Positions 27,318-38,676 are shown, numbered from the stretch's first letter. The stretch: 64,000 bases of DNA from Amphibalanus amphitrite (GCF_019059575.1 NW_024882036.1:1-64000); one strand, 5' to 3'. The notes: a model not told the origin generated them from the sequence alone. Numbers and translations are program-made.

Positions 27318-27390
<73 letters not shown>

Positions 27391-27545
27391 TAGGGAAAGA
27401 CAGACAGAGACAGAACAGGCTCACCACTGGCGTCTGCTTGTCATTAAAAGTCAGCTGTCAGGTAGCCTTGCACCGTCTATCCGAGGAATTCGGAGTGCTC
27501 CGAAAGTTTCGCAGTCCAACGCAGCCGGAAACCCAATTTCTCACA
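24741..27545 (+). repeat. Right long terminal repeat (2805 bp)
   Basis: Direct repeat partner of 17192-19961, with the same TGTGA...TCACA ends. It is followed immediately by CCAC, the target duplication, and then TAATAGGG-TTAA, the right end of the host element. The GA tract is longer than in the left copy. Confidence 0.85.
27218..27388. repeat. GA microsatellite in right LTR
   Basis: Imperfect (GA)n tract, the expanded counterpart of 19668-19818. Confidence 0.95.
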
Positions 27546-27561
27546 CCACTAATAGGGTTAA

Positions 27562-28840
27562 GACGTTTTTAGTTAAGCTCAGGGTGGGGCAGCCCGCTGG
27601 CGATTGCAAGGGAAGGCATTCGGGACAAATGTTATCCCCCACAGGCCCACATCCGGGGCAGCGTCCGCCGTCCGAAATCGTTTTTCGAGAATAAAACGAA
27701 AACTTCACAACTTTTATGAGGAAAAGTTTTTTGATCGAACTGCACAGTAGTGCGCAAGGAATCGAAATCCGATGTTTTTTTAATTCACAGAAACCTTTTT
27801 TAGGGTATATGCCCCCCGATGTGTTCAAGACCGCTTCCTGGATCCGCCAGCTAAGAATATGTCACGGTCGATTATCGAGCTTCGGCGGGACTGGGCGCTG
27901 TATGCGTCGTACCACAATGAAGAGGCGTACAGACACCTCACCCCACATCCTACTGTTCTATCCGTGCCTCTGGGTGAAGCACTGAAGCATCACGGAAGCC
28001 CACAGGACCTGCGAGTCGACGAGGTGGCCGCCGGATACTGCAGCTCCCCGGAGTTGCCCGGGACCGAGGGTTTAACAGTAGTAATTTCACTGGTGGTGAA
28101 TCCTCGTAATGTAGAGATAATATCCTCAAGGACCTCCGTTACGATTTTATATTCCTAAACAATATGGCACACCAATTATGCTCGCCTACGTTCAGGCATT
28201 ATCCCTGATGCTTATCCGCCCACTACATGTGTTGTCTGTCAATCAACCATCGCTCGACGACGGGATCAATTCTAACCATCGGTATTCGGTTGTCAATTCA
28301 CCCACCCCGTTTCCCTAAAAATAGACGGGTCAGACTCGGCCTGGGTCCTAACGAGTCCTAAAATCGCCAGAGACGGGATCGGCTCGCCGTTATTGCACCG
28401 GTCTTGGCGTCTTTTGGTACATATAGAGTAGACAGCTTCGACCACGGACGCCGGACCGTTCTACGAATGTACGCACCATCCAGGCCTAAGATGCGTCGAG
28501 CTTTATAAGAATGCAGTCTAGATCAATCAACATAACAATGGTGGTATGCAAACGCTTTAAAATCTCTCCCCGGCTCCCGCAACGTCCCAACGCTGCTCCG
28601 TTATACGCTCGCTCGATGAGTCCGCCGAGCCGGCTTGCCTCCAATGACGTCATCGGCCGGCCGGCGGCGTTCAAGGTCAAACGGCTGTTGTCCTTACCTG
28701 GAGTTCTATAGCCTTGATTATTAGCGGCGGAACGCGGTGGGTGAGGGTCTAGGGGTGCGGTTATTTTTTCTCATCCTAGTTTGCTATTTTGGCGCGATTT
28801 TGACAATATCTGGCGCATTCCACTTATTTACTTTAGCGGC
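27562..28840. other. Unassigned mixed-composition DNA
   Basis: There is no gene I can support. A plus-strand frame at 27859-28158 reads a moderately protein-like stretch (MSRSIIELRRDWALYASY...), but I do not recognise it. Around 28,590-28,680 is a GC-rich patch with TGACGTCA and GGCCGGCCGG, promoter-like in composition only. Confidence 0.4.
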
Positions 28841-30290
28841 CATGGTTGGCAATGGTTGGCAATGGTTGCAATGGTTTACCATGGCAATGGTTTACTAACG
28901 GGAGATGTGATGAATTGCAGCAATACTTGGAATTGGAATATAAAGAAGAAGTGAAGCAATTATGATGCCTATTATTTTTTAATGACAGAAGGAACGTGGA
29001 AGAAAAAACATTTGGTGCAGCATGTGAAAACAAGGAAATAGAATGAAAGAAGGGCTGCTACTTTTCATGCGCCTTGGCCTAAAACCAGCCACCTCATCAT
29101 CAAAGCAAGGTAATTATAGTTGAAGTTTATGTTAAAAAAAGAATAGGAGGAGCTGCTGCAAAGGTGATGCCTCAAAGCGGTTAAGTCAAGTCAGGCATGC
29201 TCTTACAGACTGAACGTTCAAGTTACGAGACCCTATCATACGGCTCCTAGTGACTGGTGCTTATATTGTGCAATTTCAATTTTTGTGCAATTTCATTTTC
29301 AATTGTGCAATTTCAGATACTTTGTTCATTTTTTATGGCATGATATCTAGAAAGTTTTTTACAAGTCTGGTGATGACTGATAATTCAAATAAGTGATGTA
29401 GTAAAATTAAGTTGAGTGGGTACAAGTGCTTTTTTCTGTAGAAGAAATGTTTGATTTTATTTTTACTTTGCTTACATGCTGTCATTATCATAATTGCCTC
29501 TGTTGAGCTGGGTATTTCATTATATGTTGAACTACCGAATTTATATTTGAAAAGTAGGTATTTAATCTGTAATCAACGAGCATTAGGCTGCATGGCAGTA
29601 ATCGAGCTTGTCAAATACCTAAATGTTTTGCTCAGAAATTGTTTGCTTTATTGGTTTCTTGAGTTTCACCCGATAAAGATACAAGGTTGGCTGATTTGGT
29701 GTTAGTTATCCATATTAAAGTGCACTGTTTGTGACAAGATTATGGAAATTGTAACCTCAATAATGAAATTTCATGCTGTCAAAGCTATGAGATGTTGCCT
29801 TGAGTTTGAAATCAGGCAAACATGGATTGAAGCTGTTTTCTAAAAAAAAACTGCTTTTTAGTAACTTTCACCTCATAATTTGTATTTATTCAATCTCAGA
29901 ATGGGAACAAGGTTGAATCACAATTTCTTTTGAACCGCTCTACAAAAGTGCATTGTTTTTATTTCTGTGGCATGATTTTGTACCTAATTCAAAGACTTAC
30001 TTTGAAACTACACCAGAACCTAATTCTCTGGTGTAGTTTGTAAGATTGTTTGAACTTCTTCTTTCTTCCCTGTTTGTTGCCAATAAATCCTGCAACCTAT
30101 TCCCATGTCCCATATGCCAACCTTACATCACATCCCAACCTAGTCCCATGATCTTCGGCCATGATCTTACTGAGAACCAGGGAATCAGCATAACACATCA
30201 TCTCCATGCATACATTGTACATACTCAACGCTTCAACACACACACACAGCAATAACACACACACACACACTACACAACATCGTACCCCAT
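28841..30290. other. AT-rich non-coding stretch
   Basis: It starts with a small run of GGCAATGGTT-like repeats (28845-28905). The rest is AT-rich without a convincing ORF. It contains a hairpin at 30005-30039 and a CA-rich microsatellite at ~30236-30275. I see no gene. Confidence 0.5.
30005..30039. other. Perfect 13-bp hairpin
   Basis: AAACTACACCAGA (30005-30017) and its exact reverse complement (30027-30039) are separated by 9 bases. No T-run follows, so this is not a simple terminator. Confidence 0.6.
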
Positions 30291-30567
30291 TGCTGCTGCC
30301 CGGGGCACGGACACCTGGTGACTATGTCCGGAGGGCTGCTCGGCGGGCTGCTGGCGGGGCCGTCGTGACCTGTGGCCAGGTGGTTTTATTTTGCACTTAA
30401 TTATCGTGTTAATATTTCCTTTTTTGTGTGTTTATTTGTGTTTATGTTTTGTGGGAAAGGCGCTTTGATTTAAGCATTTTGCTTTTGCGCCGATCCAAGA
30501 TTATTTTCTCCGACGTTTTTTGTCCTTGGTTACCAAAATACACAACTGAACTGAACTGAACTGAACC
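30290..30567 (+). mobile_element. Possible 5'-truncated LINE 3' end with (CTGAA)n tail
   Basis: A short GC-rich frame remnant (reading ...PGARTPGDYVRRAARRAAG..., stop near 30400) is followed by a ~150-bp AT-rich 3'-UTR-like stretch and a terminal microsatellite of ACTGAACTGAACTGAACTGA. A short tandem tail after a truncated coding end is typical of non-LTR retrotransposons. I cannot name the clade. Confidence 0.4.
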
Positions 30568-30973
30568 TATTTGGCTTAGTTACCCATCTCTCTTGCCATT
30601 CCTACATATTTCATGTCAGTCTATTGCATAAATATTGTGTAGTTAACATACTCATGATATACAAATGAATGGTACCTATAGAGGCTCGATGTGGGTAAAT
30701 GAGAACCAATGTCCCTATATTTTTTACAATTGCATCAAGTCCTCTTGTCACGGCCATGGATATCACAGAAGATTTTGCTGAACTGCTCAAGAGAATCCTG
30801 TGCAAGGAAATGTTTTGCATGATTTAGCTTAACAGCATAAATTTTATTTTCCCAGTTGCATTGGAGCTCTGCTGGAGTTTGCTGATGACAGGATGCTGAA
30901 GGGCTGAAGCTGGTAGCTCTGGCAGGAGTCCAGTGTCCACCAGCTCAAGATCCGACGCCGCCGCGTCGCCGCC

Positions 30974-31258
30974 GTGCGGCACTCCGCGGAGACGGGGACG
31001 GCGGTCATGATTGAAGACACCGCATTTCCCGCCTGGACTGTCCGGTCGGAGACTGGTAATACCTCCGGTGAGCCGCACACCGTGGAGCTACTGCACCGCG
31101 CGTGTCCACCCGCAGCGCAGTGCCAGCAACGGTGCCGTGAGTGCGACATCTGCGTGCATTTGACGCAGTGCGACTGTCACGACTCAAGGCTCAGTGTTAA
31201 CTGTCAGTGTGACAGTGCGGCTCGCGCTCGTTTTAGCGAGGTGCTCTGTTGTATATAA
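30974..31258 (+). pseudogene. Cysteine-rich relic, SWIM-like zinc-finger pattern
   Basis: The 94-codon frame ends with a run of cysteines and one histidine: C-x5-C-x3-C-x2-C-x2-C-x-H, then C-x-C-H-D and a later C-x-C. The ordering C..C..C-x-H-x4-C-x-C resembles the SWIM-type finger at the C-terminus of some transposon-derived invertebrate proteins. Upstream coding sequence is absent, so it looks like a fragment, perhaps one exon. The frame could be entered from ~30,850 by splicing. I make the family assignment by pattern only. Confidence 0.35.
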
Positions 31259-31259
31259 C

Positions 31260-33956
31260 CACCTTGATGGAGACCTATGTGCTGCCGCTTGAGTTTCAAT
31301 GTACAGTTTTATGCATCAAACTAGCGTAAGTAAATGGCTGTCAGAGGTCAATTTGAAGCGCAGTTAGTACCCATAACCCAGCTGGGTTGAGCGAGTCATG
31401 TGACTAGTCCCGATGAACGTACTGTTTCGATGTCGTCAGTCGTAGACTTTTGTAAACCATTCGTTTCGGAGCTCTGTGTTGTGTTGTTCGGGATCGCAGT
31501 TGTTTGAACAGTTTGCTTTATGCGTCGTACGCTGACAGAACGCTGGTCGTACACGAGTCATGTGTTTCCTTTCGCCCCTAATGGGTTACTGCGGTACCTA
31601 TGCAGTTGGAATGTGTCTCGAGACACTAACTGGTCGCACTTGGTTGTGAAAATGACACTAGCTGGTCGCACTTGGTTTCAAGCTGCGCTTGGAAATGGTG
31701 CAATTTTATTTCCATTTTGCAGTGCAATTTTATTGCCGTTACCGTATTAGTAGATAGTGTCAGACGTTGGTCATTTGATGCGTTGTCACTTGTTAGACGC
31801 TGTTGCCTTAGTACTGACAAATTGATGGGCCGCGTTTGTGTTCCTGTTAAGAAACGGATCTCAATATAAGGTGATTCAGAGGTAGGAACCTGAATCATGA
31901 ATGCATTCGTTCAGACTTTTCATTTTATGGGGATGCACTGTTTCATGAGCAAGAACGAGCATGGCTCTGGTTGAGCGAAGCGCAATCGACATTTGTTATC
32001 GTGTTTGTAGACTGTGGCCACATTTACATCACTATTAGACTCCACGCACCAGCATTATTTGCTTCAACCTATACTTCATTTCGCTAAATTTCGGGGTCGT
32101 CAACCTACGGTCCGTGGCCGTTACGTTTGGCCAATAACTAGAATATAATCACAGCATGATGCCCCGGACAATTTTTATTTGATTCGCTGATAATGAATGC
32201 ATCCCAGTACCGCACAAACTGAGACTGCAACTGGACAACTCGCTTTTCAAGGTTCAAGTTCATGATCTTCAGATGTTATGGTATGGTAAGCATTTAATGT
32301 TTGAATAAAATGGTCAGCGTTAGCAGTGCTAAGCGGGTATTATGAGCTTTCAGTTATTTCAATATTTGTTTAGGCTATTATTCTTGTGGTATCTCCTGTC
32401 AATTTCACGCGGAATATATAGCATTATCTTATACAATCGCGGTAACCACATATTTTCTGCCGGTTACTATTTCGCTACGAGCGTGGCTCGATTCACATTG
32501 TTATTAAATTGGCATTCAAGGTTTAAGAATAAACATCTTTTAATGCATTCCAATTCCATCAAAATGTCAATATGCAAAAAAAAAGTTAAAAAAATTGCAG
32601 CAGTTTTGTGAATCAAAAAATAGCTGTAAAATAGGCCTGTATAACTTCAACAACAGTGCGCCGAAAAACGTCTAAAAACGCGTAAACAAAAACTAAGATG
32701 TAAAAAAATAACTGCACCCATTTATAGTCACCGTGGTCTTGATAGTGTTTTTATATACCTTGGTCTTGATCAAGGCCCTAAATACAAGGTTGCACGGACT
32801 TATTTCTACTAAACCTACCAGAATATAGTTTCACGGTTGATTATTTAAATAATTATTCAATCAAAATTTCTTTATTAATATCTCGTAATCATTTATAAGC
32901 AATTTTATAAATCAACTTTCAATTTGCTTGCCTTTTACTAGCAAAATAACTTTTCTAGTATTGGGTCAACATAGTGGTGTAGCAGTAGGAACCACATCTG
33001 GCAAAACCCCAATACCTACATACAGCAGAAAAGCAGCCACCAGGTGTCGCTACAGTCGCAGCACAGATGTCGCGCGCGTCGCCAATCGCCAAACTACCGA
33101 TTTCCATAAGGCTGCATATGTACAGATATGTAACGGAAAGTCGCCCTTAAGGATTACGCTTACATCCTTTGCTTATCAGGTCGATGGTTGGAAATTGGGA
33201 GGGTCTCGGCTATTTTCGACCACGGATATGCCTTTATCACATGATGAGGAACATGCTGATAAGCGTTTTATGTGTCATAACAGCACAAAAGTATTTTTAA
33301 TCATTTTTCAAAAATAGCCGTTCTGCCGTATCTTTCAGTGCAAGGTGCCGTCGGTCATCCCCGACGTGACGTCACGCCGGGGATTTCCAGATTTTCCTAC
33401 TAGACTTCGACGCCCCCTGGTCTTGATGACATATGACATAGCCTTGGTCTTGATCAAGATCCTTACAGAATCTTGAAATCTTGCAAACAGTCTTGATAAC
33501 GTCTGCGAAATGTAAAAAATGTATTTATTTTCCTGCAACGTCGTCTGCAAAATGTATTTGTAGTCAGCGTGGTATTTTCAAATTGGGAGGGGGGGGGATG
33601 TGTAGTGTTTTTATTGGGATGTGTCCCTTCTTTTCATATGTTTGTGTTTGTTTTGTGAACTCAAACTTCTTCAGTTATTTAAAGGATGCAGAAGGAGCAT
33701 TCACGGGGATTCACTATTACCTGATTTCTGACGTGGCGTAATATGTTTTTTTTATTCTATGATCAAGAATGAGCAAAAAATCGAATTTTGTAATGGGCAT
33801 CTTGATCTTCCCGGGTGGTGCTTCAGGGTAAAGCACTGCAGTGTGCTTCAGCTCGTTGGGTTTCCATGGGAACATAACAAATCCGAATGCCTTGCAATGC
33901 TGAAGTTTTGAGCCTAAATTGTCTTGAACGCCGCACCAGTGTGCTGCAGTTCACAT
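31260..33956. other. AT-rich non-coding stretch
   Basis: I see no convincing gene. A palindromic motif CTTGGTCTTGATCAAG occurs near 32759 and again near 33440, with further TGGTCTTGAT fragments around each, suggesting a degenerate repeat. A G-run lies at ~33589. Confidence 0.45.
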
Positions 33957-34845
33957 CACGGACACCATTTTCATGTTCAGTGTGTCTAAACCACTTGTAA
34001 TTCGGTGTTTGGGAGTGTTTATAATGTCTTTTGTCCAAAAGAGGCGCATTTCAATTTTCTCCCATTGACTTATAATGATAATGGGGAGGTCGCAAAATTG
34101 ACCTGACCTTAGGTCATCGATATCAAAATTCTGAGATATACATTTTGTACAGTGGATCTAGTAAGGATCTCCAGACGTTACTAGATGGCGTTGAGCCTCA
34201 GTCGAGTCCATGTCAAATTCAAGGGGAGGTCAGTACCTACCGAGCTGGGCCCGATGGGGAGGTGGGCGGGGGGGGCGAGGTCACGGTGCGGGTGACCTGT
34301 CAAACAGCCCCGGCGTGGTGTGGCACTGCCGCAGGCAAATGGCGCACTCCAGTGTTGTTCTATATCGCGGTGGTGAGCCGGGCGGCCGGATAGCTTGGCT
34401 GCTTGGAAGGAAAGGATAATGAGGCATGGGTTTGCTGTGGTCGGTTCATCTACTGTCAACTATGATGAACCCAAAGTAATGCAAATATGATGTTGATAAT
34501 TGCAGCTAGCAATGGAATGCTAGCGAATGCTCCGAGCGCCCGGTAGCTAAGGATTAAGATTAATTATGTCTGCTGAAATTTTCATTGAATATAATTCAAG
34601 CACTAGAAATAGGCATCGTATGGTTCGCCAGTTTTTTGACCGGCTGGCGTTTCTTGCGTAGAGCGCCCTTGGGCAAATAATTATTACGCAGGTGATTTAT
34701 TTTTTGCTGGTAAGATTTAAGGTCCAATCAAGTCGCTGAGAGAAGATGAGGAAAAGCGGACGAATGCCACATTTTTGTGCATGAAGTCTCGATTAAAAAA
34801 GCTTTAAGTTATTATACGTGTAAGCTAAAAAAACAATAAGATCGG

Positions 34846-36032
34846 TTAACCCGCGCCCTGCTCGGGGGGGGGGGGGTGTTTGAACACCCCCCCCCTTGTG
34901 TTTTTTCGCAAATATGCGCCGCCGTTTTTGGTACATTTTATCATACATCAATTCTACACATGTTGTGAAAATTTCAGACCAAGGTCATTCAAGGTCAGGT
35001 CACCAGGTCACTTGAAGTGACCTCACCTCATAAAAAGTTTCAATGTCTGTCATAGCTACACCGAGTGACCGATCGCTTTGAAACTTTCAGCGATTGCTAA
35101 GAGCAATAGCATGTACAAAATGTATATCTCAGAATTTTGATATCGATGACCTAAGGTCAGGTCAATTTTGCGACCTCCCCATTATAAGTCAATGGGAGAA
35201 AATTGAAATGCGTCTCTTTTGGACGAAAGGCATTATAAACACTCCCAAACACCGAATTACAAGTGGTTTAGACACACTGAACATGAAAATGGTGTCCGTG
35301 ACCCTTGTTTATGCCCTGAGGTCATCTTAGGTCACGAATGGTATCTAACAGTTTTTCGCAAATAACTTTTGATAGAGGTATGCTAGAGCGATGAAAACGC
35401 CTTATATGTGTTCAGCTCGACGATACGGATCGACTGATATGCAACATGACCCTTTCCGGTCAGGTCATGACCTTGACCTGAGGTCAAATTTTCAAGTTGA
35501 CCTTTCAAGGTCAAATTATAGTTCCTTCGATGCGTCTTGACGAGAGGAACACGATGCCGGTAAAAGTAAGCTCGTACAAGGGTTGGGTCAAAAGTTATTG
35601 CAGAAAAACTGTTTCCGAAAAAATCGGCTATTTTAGCAGTTTTTGCCCCCTGCAGGCAAAACCGTTGATGTTAGGTCAGATCTGAGAGAATTATTCAGAA
35701 AGGGCGTTAATAGGGCTATCGAATGCGCTTTTCCGCGGCGCTGTAGCTCTATTGGTTCCCGAGTTATGCGTTGGCTTCTTGGAACTTTTCGACATTTGAC
35801 CTGGAAATCGGCGAAATTTTGCCTTCAATGACCTCTGGTGACCTGACCTTTGACCTGATTAAAAATTGACTGAAGTGATTTCGTCATTATTTTTTACGCT
35901 CTTTCGAACGCCGCCTTCTGCGTATCGCTACGTGGCCCAGGAGCCGAGTTACAAGGGGGGGTGTTCAAACACACACACCCCCCCCCCCAGCAGGGCGTGG
36001 AAATCCAGGACCCCCAGCCGGGCGCGGGTTAA
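34846..36032 (+). mobile_element. TTAA-type non-autonomous element copy 1 (1179 bp plus TTAA)
   Basis: TTAA (34846-34849) is followed by CCCGCGCCCTGC, and the right end reads GGGCGCGGG then TTAA (36029-36032). Inside each end is a hairpin of a G-run, a short spacer and a C-run (TGTTTGAACA between the runs at 34865-34898, and the matching one at ~35955-35988). The interior is non-coding and rich in AGGTCA half-sites (34,980-35,035, 35,150-35,165, 35,455-35,515, 35,830-35,860). The right end seems to carry a second partial terminus (AGCAGGGCGTGG and AGCCGGGCGCGG). Confidence 0.8.
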
Positions 36033-36138
36033 TAAAAATATTTGACCCGAAATTGACCTCTGTTTTATCTGACCATGATTGCGTGTAAGACACAGGTCCA
36101 ACCGGGTTCAACCCGACCCAACATGGTTCGGCTCCCCC

Positions 36139-36484
36139 TTTTTTAATATAAATTTGGCCCGAACCTTTTGAATGAAAGGAATCACAAGGAAAGAGTCCCC
36201 GCTAAGCTGAGCTTGTTGCGTTGACCCTGCCCTCTACCCTCCGATCAAGTAATTCCTGGTCTATGGCAGAATTAGTCCAAATTTTAACGTGCGCACGTAG
36301 CCGCGCACGGCCGGTCCCCTAACTGACTTCGCCTGGCAGCGGCCTGCCACCAACCACAACGGCATACCCGTCAGGAGCTCAAAAACGTCAAGCACACGTC
36401 GCGTTTCGAACCCGGACTTTTGCAACCGGGACGTGCGCTCTCACCACACGGAGTCCAACGCCCTAATGACCGAGCTACCGGGAC
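36139..36484 (-). mobile_element. tRNA-derived SINE, copy 1 (minus strand)
   Basis: On the minus strand it starts with a tRNA-like head containing GGTAGCTCGGTCATTAGGG (A-box region) and GTCCGGGTTCGAAACG (B box). A shared body follows, then an A-rich 3' tail (T-run on plus at 36139-36144). The sequence matches 62846-63196, which lies in the opposite orientation 26 kb away. The tRNA part has a too-long A-B spacing and is not a functional tRNA. It sits inside the TA-flanked element and is absent from copy B at the equivalent place. Confidence 0.8.
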
Positions 36485-37120
36485 GGACATTTACCTAGGG
36501 GTTTCGCCTCGTGACATTGACAGACGTTAGACACTTTGGCCGAACTTTAGCCGTAGCACTGAGCAAGCTGCGCAGGTCGATAGGTGCTCGTGGCGTTGAG
36601 GTTGGGTAACCTGTGAGCTGAACGCGATGTCGTGAGATCGAGCCCCACTCCCGGGTCTGGTTTTATCTGGACACGAACCAAAACCTTTCCTTCTACTGCA
36701 TCACAGACAAGCACGATGATATCTTTCACCAACATCTTTCCCCAATATCCTCTAAAAAAAGTCAAAATTATCGCTTATAAATGTTTAGCTAAGTTTCATT
36801 TTTAAAGAAAATATTTTTTGATCATTTTTCTGGAGCCATCTTTTCGGATTCTTTTCGACCCGATAAAACCCACCAAAACTGAACGTGCCAAATGAAAAAA
36901 TACCAAACTCAAATAACAATTTAGAAAAGTCTAAGACATCATGCAACTATCGACTGAATAGTTGCATGCTATTTATCCGTCCTAGATTTCAATTATCATT
37001 GTTCAAGATTTTGGCTGGAACTGGCGCTGCCTCTCGCTTGTCCGTTTGTTTGAGATAATGATTCCCTTCAGTCGCATTCTTGCTGGTTCCACATGAACAG
37101 GATACCACCATACCGGAGTG

Positions 37121-37753
37121 CAGAGTTGGCCTGCGCTACGCTACGTTACGCACTACGTTACGCTACGTTTGCTTTTTTGGCCAAAACTACGATACCGAAT
37201 TACGATACGTTATATATTGCTACGTTACTGAATTACGGTATTTGTTAATTAACGCAGCAAATTATTTTATCGTACTACGTTATGCAATATGTCATCATCC
37301 ACTACCCAGTGGAAACGGTTAGTCTCTAGTAACTAAGCCAAATACTGCGCACAATGATCGCCGGCTTTGCAGCATCGTTGGTGCGGCGGTGCCTACGCGC
37401 TACTCGCTAGATGCGCTGGACTTCCGACAGGGAATTCCCTGGGACTCCCCAGTGCGAAATCCCCGGTGTCGGTCCGGCCGGAAGAAAGACTCGGTGGTAT
37501 TCATATAGCAAGCGTCTCACATCCGTGTAAACGGCCGGAGGTCTGGTGACGATATGAGTAAACTGAAGAAAAAATATGTACCTTATACAAATACAGCTGA
37601 CCTGTAATTGCTACGGAATCCATTTCGTAGTTCCTACGTTATTCTATTATTTTCCGTACTACGCTACCGAAACATCCCAATTACGCTACGAAACGGAACT
37701 GACAGCTACGGGTTACCGAAAACTTCAAAATAACGTAACGTAGGCCAACTCTG
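37121..37753. mobile_element. hAT-like MITE with 8-bp target duplication
   Basis: The 633-bp element begins CAGAGTTGGCCT and ends AGGCCAACTCTG. CCGGAGTG is duplicated immediately outside both ends (37113-37120 and 37754-37761). An 8-bp duplication with CA...TG inverted ends is characteristic of the hAT superfamily. The subterminal parts are filled with short TACGTTACGCTACG-like repeats. It has no coding capacity. The element is absent from the matching position of copy B (near 51690). Confidence 0.9.
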
Positions 37754-38273
37754 CCGGAGTGAACGCACCCGCAACCATCATCCCCTCCCCTCAGCCTCGG
37801 CGCAGTGGCGGGCGGCCCTGGGCGGCCCACTCCCGGCGCTACGCACGCCCCATGCGCCGTGATACCGCGTCACTCCCCTCCCTCCTTCCCCCACAATGAC
37901 CGGTGACCTCACTTCCCTCGGGATTTGGACTCGCCCTACCCCGACCGTAGCGCCACGTGGTGGCTCTGGAGATCTTAAATAGACCCACTGTACATGCTAT
38001 TGCTCTTAGCAATCGCTGAAAGTTTCAAAGCGATCGGTCACTCGGTGTAGCTCTGACAGACATTGAAACTTTTTATGAGGTGAGGTCACTTCAAGTGACC
38101 TGGTGACCTGACCTTGAATGACCTTGGTCTGAAATTTTTACAACATGTGTAGAATCGATGTATAATAAGGTGTACCAAAAACGGCGGCGCGGAGCGCCGC
38201 TGTTTTTGAGATATTCGCGAAAAACCACAAAGGGGGTGTTAAAGCACCCCCCCCCCAGCAGGGCGCGGGTTAA

Positions 38274-38676
38274 CTGTGTTCCGATTATAATGTTGCTGTT
38301 TGTATCTTGTCACTCTTGTAAACTCATTCATTTGGCACTTGTGGGCTCACTTTCCCGTTTGGATGTGTTCTCATCCATCGGGCGAGCTCTTTCTATGCGG
38401 GTTCCTTCCCTTCTCCCCATCCCTGCATTTATTTTGGCTACTCTCAGACCAAGGGAACCCCAAACAGGTGAGTTGAACAGGTGAGTAGAAAGGTAAAGGA
38501 AAGAGGTTGGGAAGGAGAATGAAGGAACCCTGAATGTTAAATGTGTGAGCCCCATATCTCCAGCCCATCTTGCAGCAGTCTGTGTACCTAGTTGCAGCTG
38601 GAGCTGTATGTATGTCTTCCTTGTAGTTTGTTGCTTGAGAACCTTGTATTGACATTCTATTTTTGTTTGTTGACAG
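38274..38676. other. Region upstream of the MALT1-like gene
   Basis: About 400 bp with no ORF of note. A pyrimidine tract and TGACAG acceptor end at 38676, so an unseen 5' non-coding exon probably lies upstream. I cannot place its promoter. Confidence 0.5.

Larger units (their letters stand above)
17192..27545 (+). mobile_element. LTR-type element with 2.8 kb direct terminal repeats, no recognisable gag-pol
   Basis: Two near-identical direct repeats, 17192-19961 and 24741-27545, bound a 4.8 kb interior. Each repeat begins TGTGAATTTATA and ends TTTCTCACA, so the ends are the short inverted TGTGA/TCACA typical of LTRs. The host sequence CCAC is duplicated at both ends, and joining the flanks gives the same sequence as the intact TIR at ~16354-16379. 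The interior (19962-24740) has only short open frames, and I recognise no reverse transcriptase, integrase or protease. I see no clear tRNA primer site after the first repeat and no polypurine tract before the second. It is best described as a large non-autonomous (LARD-like) element. Strand is assigned by the TATA-like site and is uncertain. Confidence 0.75.
16324..27561. mobile_element. TTAA-flanked non-autonomous DNA element (piggyBac-like ends), split by an LTR-type insertion
   Basis: The left end is TTAA (16324-16327) followed by CCCTATTAGTGGCAGG. The right end is CTAATAGGG followed by TTAA (27558-27561). Inside each end is a G-run/C-run hairpin (left ~16371-16393). Without the inserted LTR-type element (17192-27545 plus one target copy) it is about 0.87 kb. 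TTAA duplication with CCC/GGG termini is the signature of piggyBac-type transposition. No transposase is visible, so the element would need help in trans. The left TIR appears twice (16328 and ~16354), and the second copy preserves the uninterrupted version of the sequence that the LTR element split. Confidence 0.75.
34150..37990. mobile_element. TA-flanked non-autonomous element (Tc1/mariner-like ends), copy A
   Basis: Terminal inverted repeats start CAGTGGATCTAGTAAGGATC and, on the other strand at the right end, CAGTGGGTCTATTTAAGATC, both continuing TCCAGA. TA is present on both sides, and the paralogous element at 35105-35140 shows the unfilled site with a single TA. That is precise TA target duplication, the hallmark of Tc1/mariner-type elements. 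No transposase is visible. It is enlarged by three later insertions: 34850-36028, 36139-36484 and 37121-37753. Copy B is at 49649-51925. Confidence 0.8.
33957..38273 (-). mobile_element. TTAA-type element copy 2, interrupted by a TA-flanked element
   Basis: 33957-34149 and 37991-38269 together match, in reverse complement, the interior and left part of the element at 34850-36028. The right end is GCGCGGG followed by TTAA (38270-38273), with the subterminal hairpin at ~38231-38256. The left end is missing, since homology stops at ~33957. The match is continuous across the inserted 34150-37990 block once one TA is removed. Confidence 0.75.

Noticed and set aside
27058..27694. Arg-Glu/Glu-Arg repeat ORFs of 110-160 codons
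   Set aside because: They result from the (GA)n microsatellite in the LTRs.
32342..33317. ORFs of 89 and 129 codons in the AT-rich region
   Set aside because: No recognisable domain, biased low-complexity composition and no splice context.
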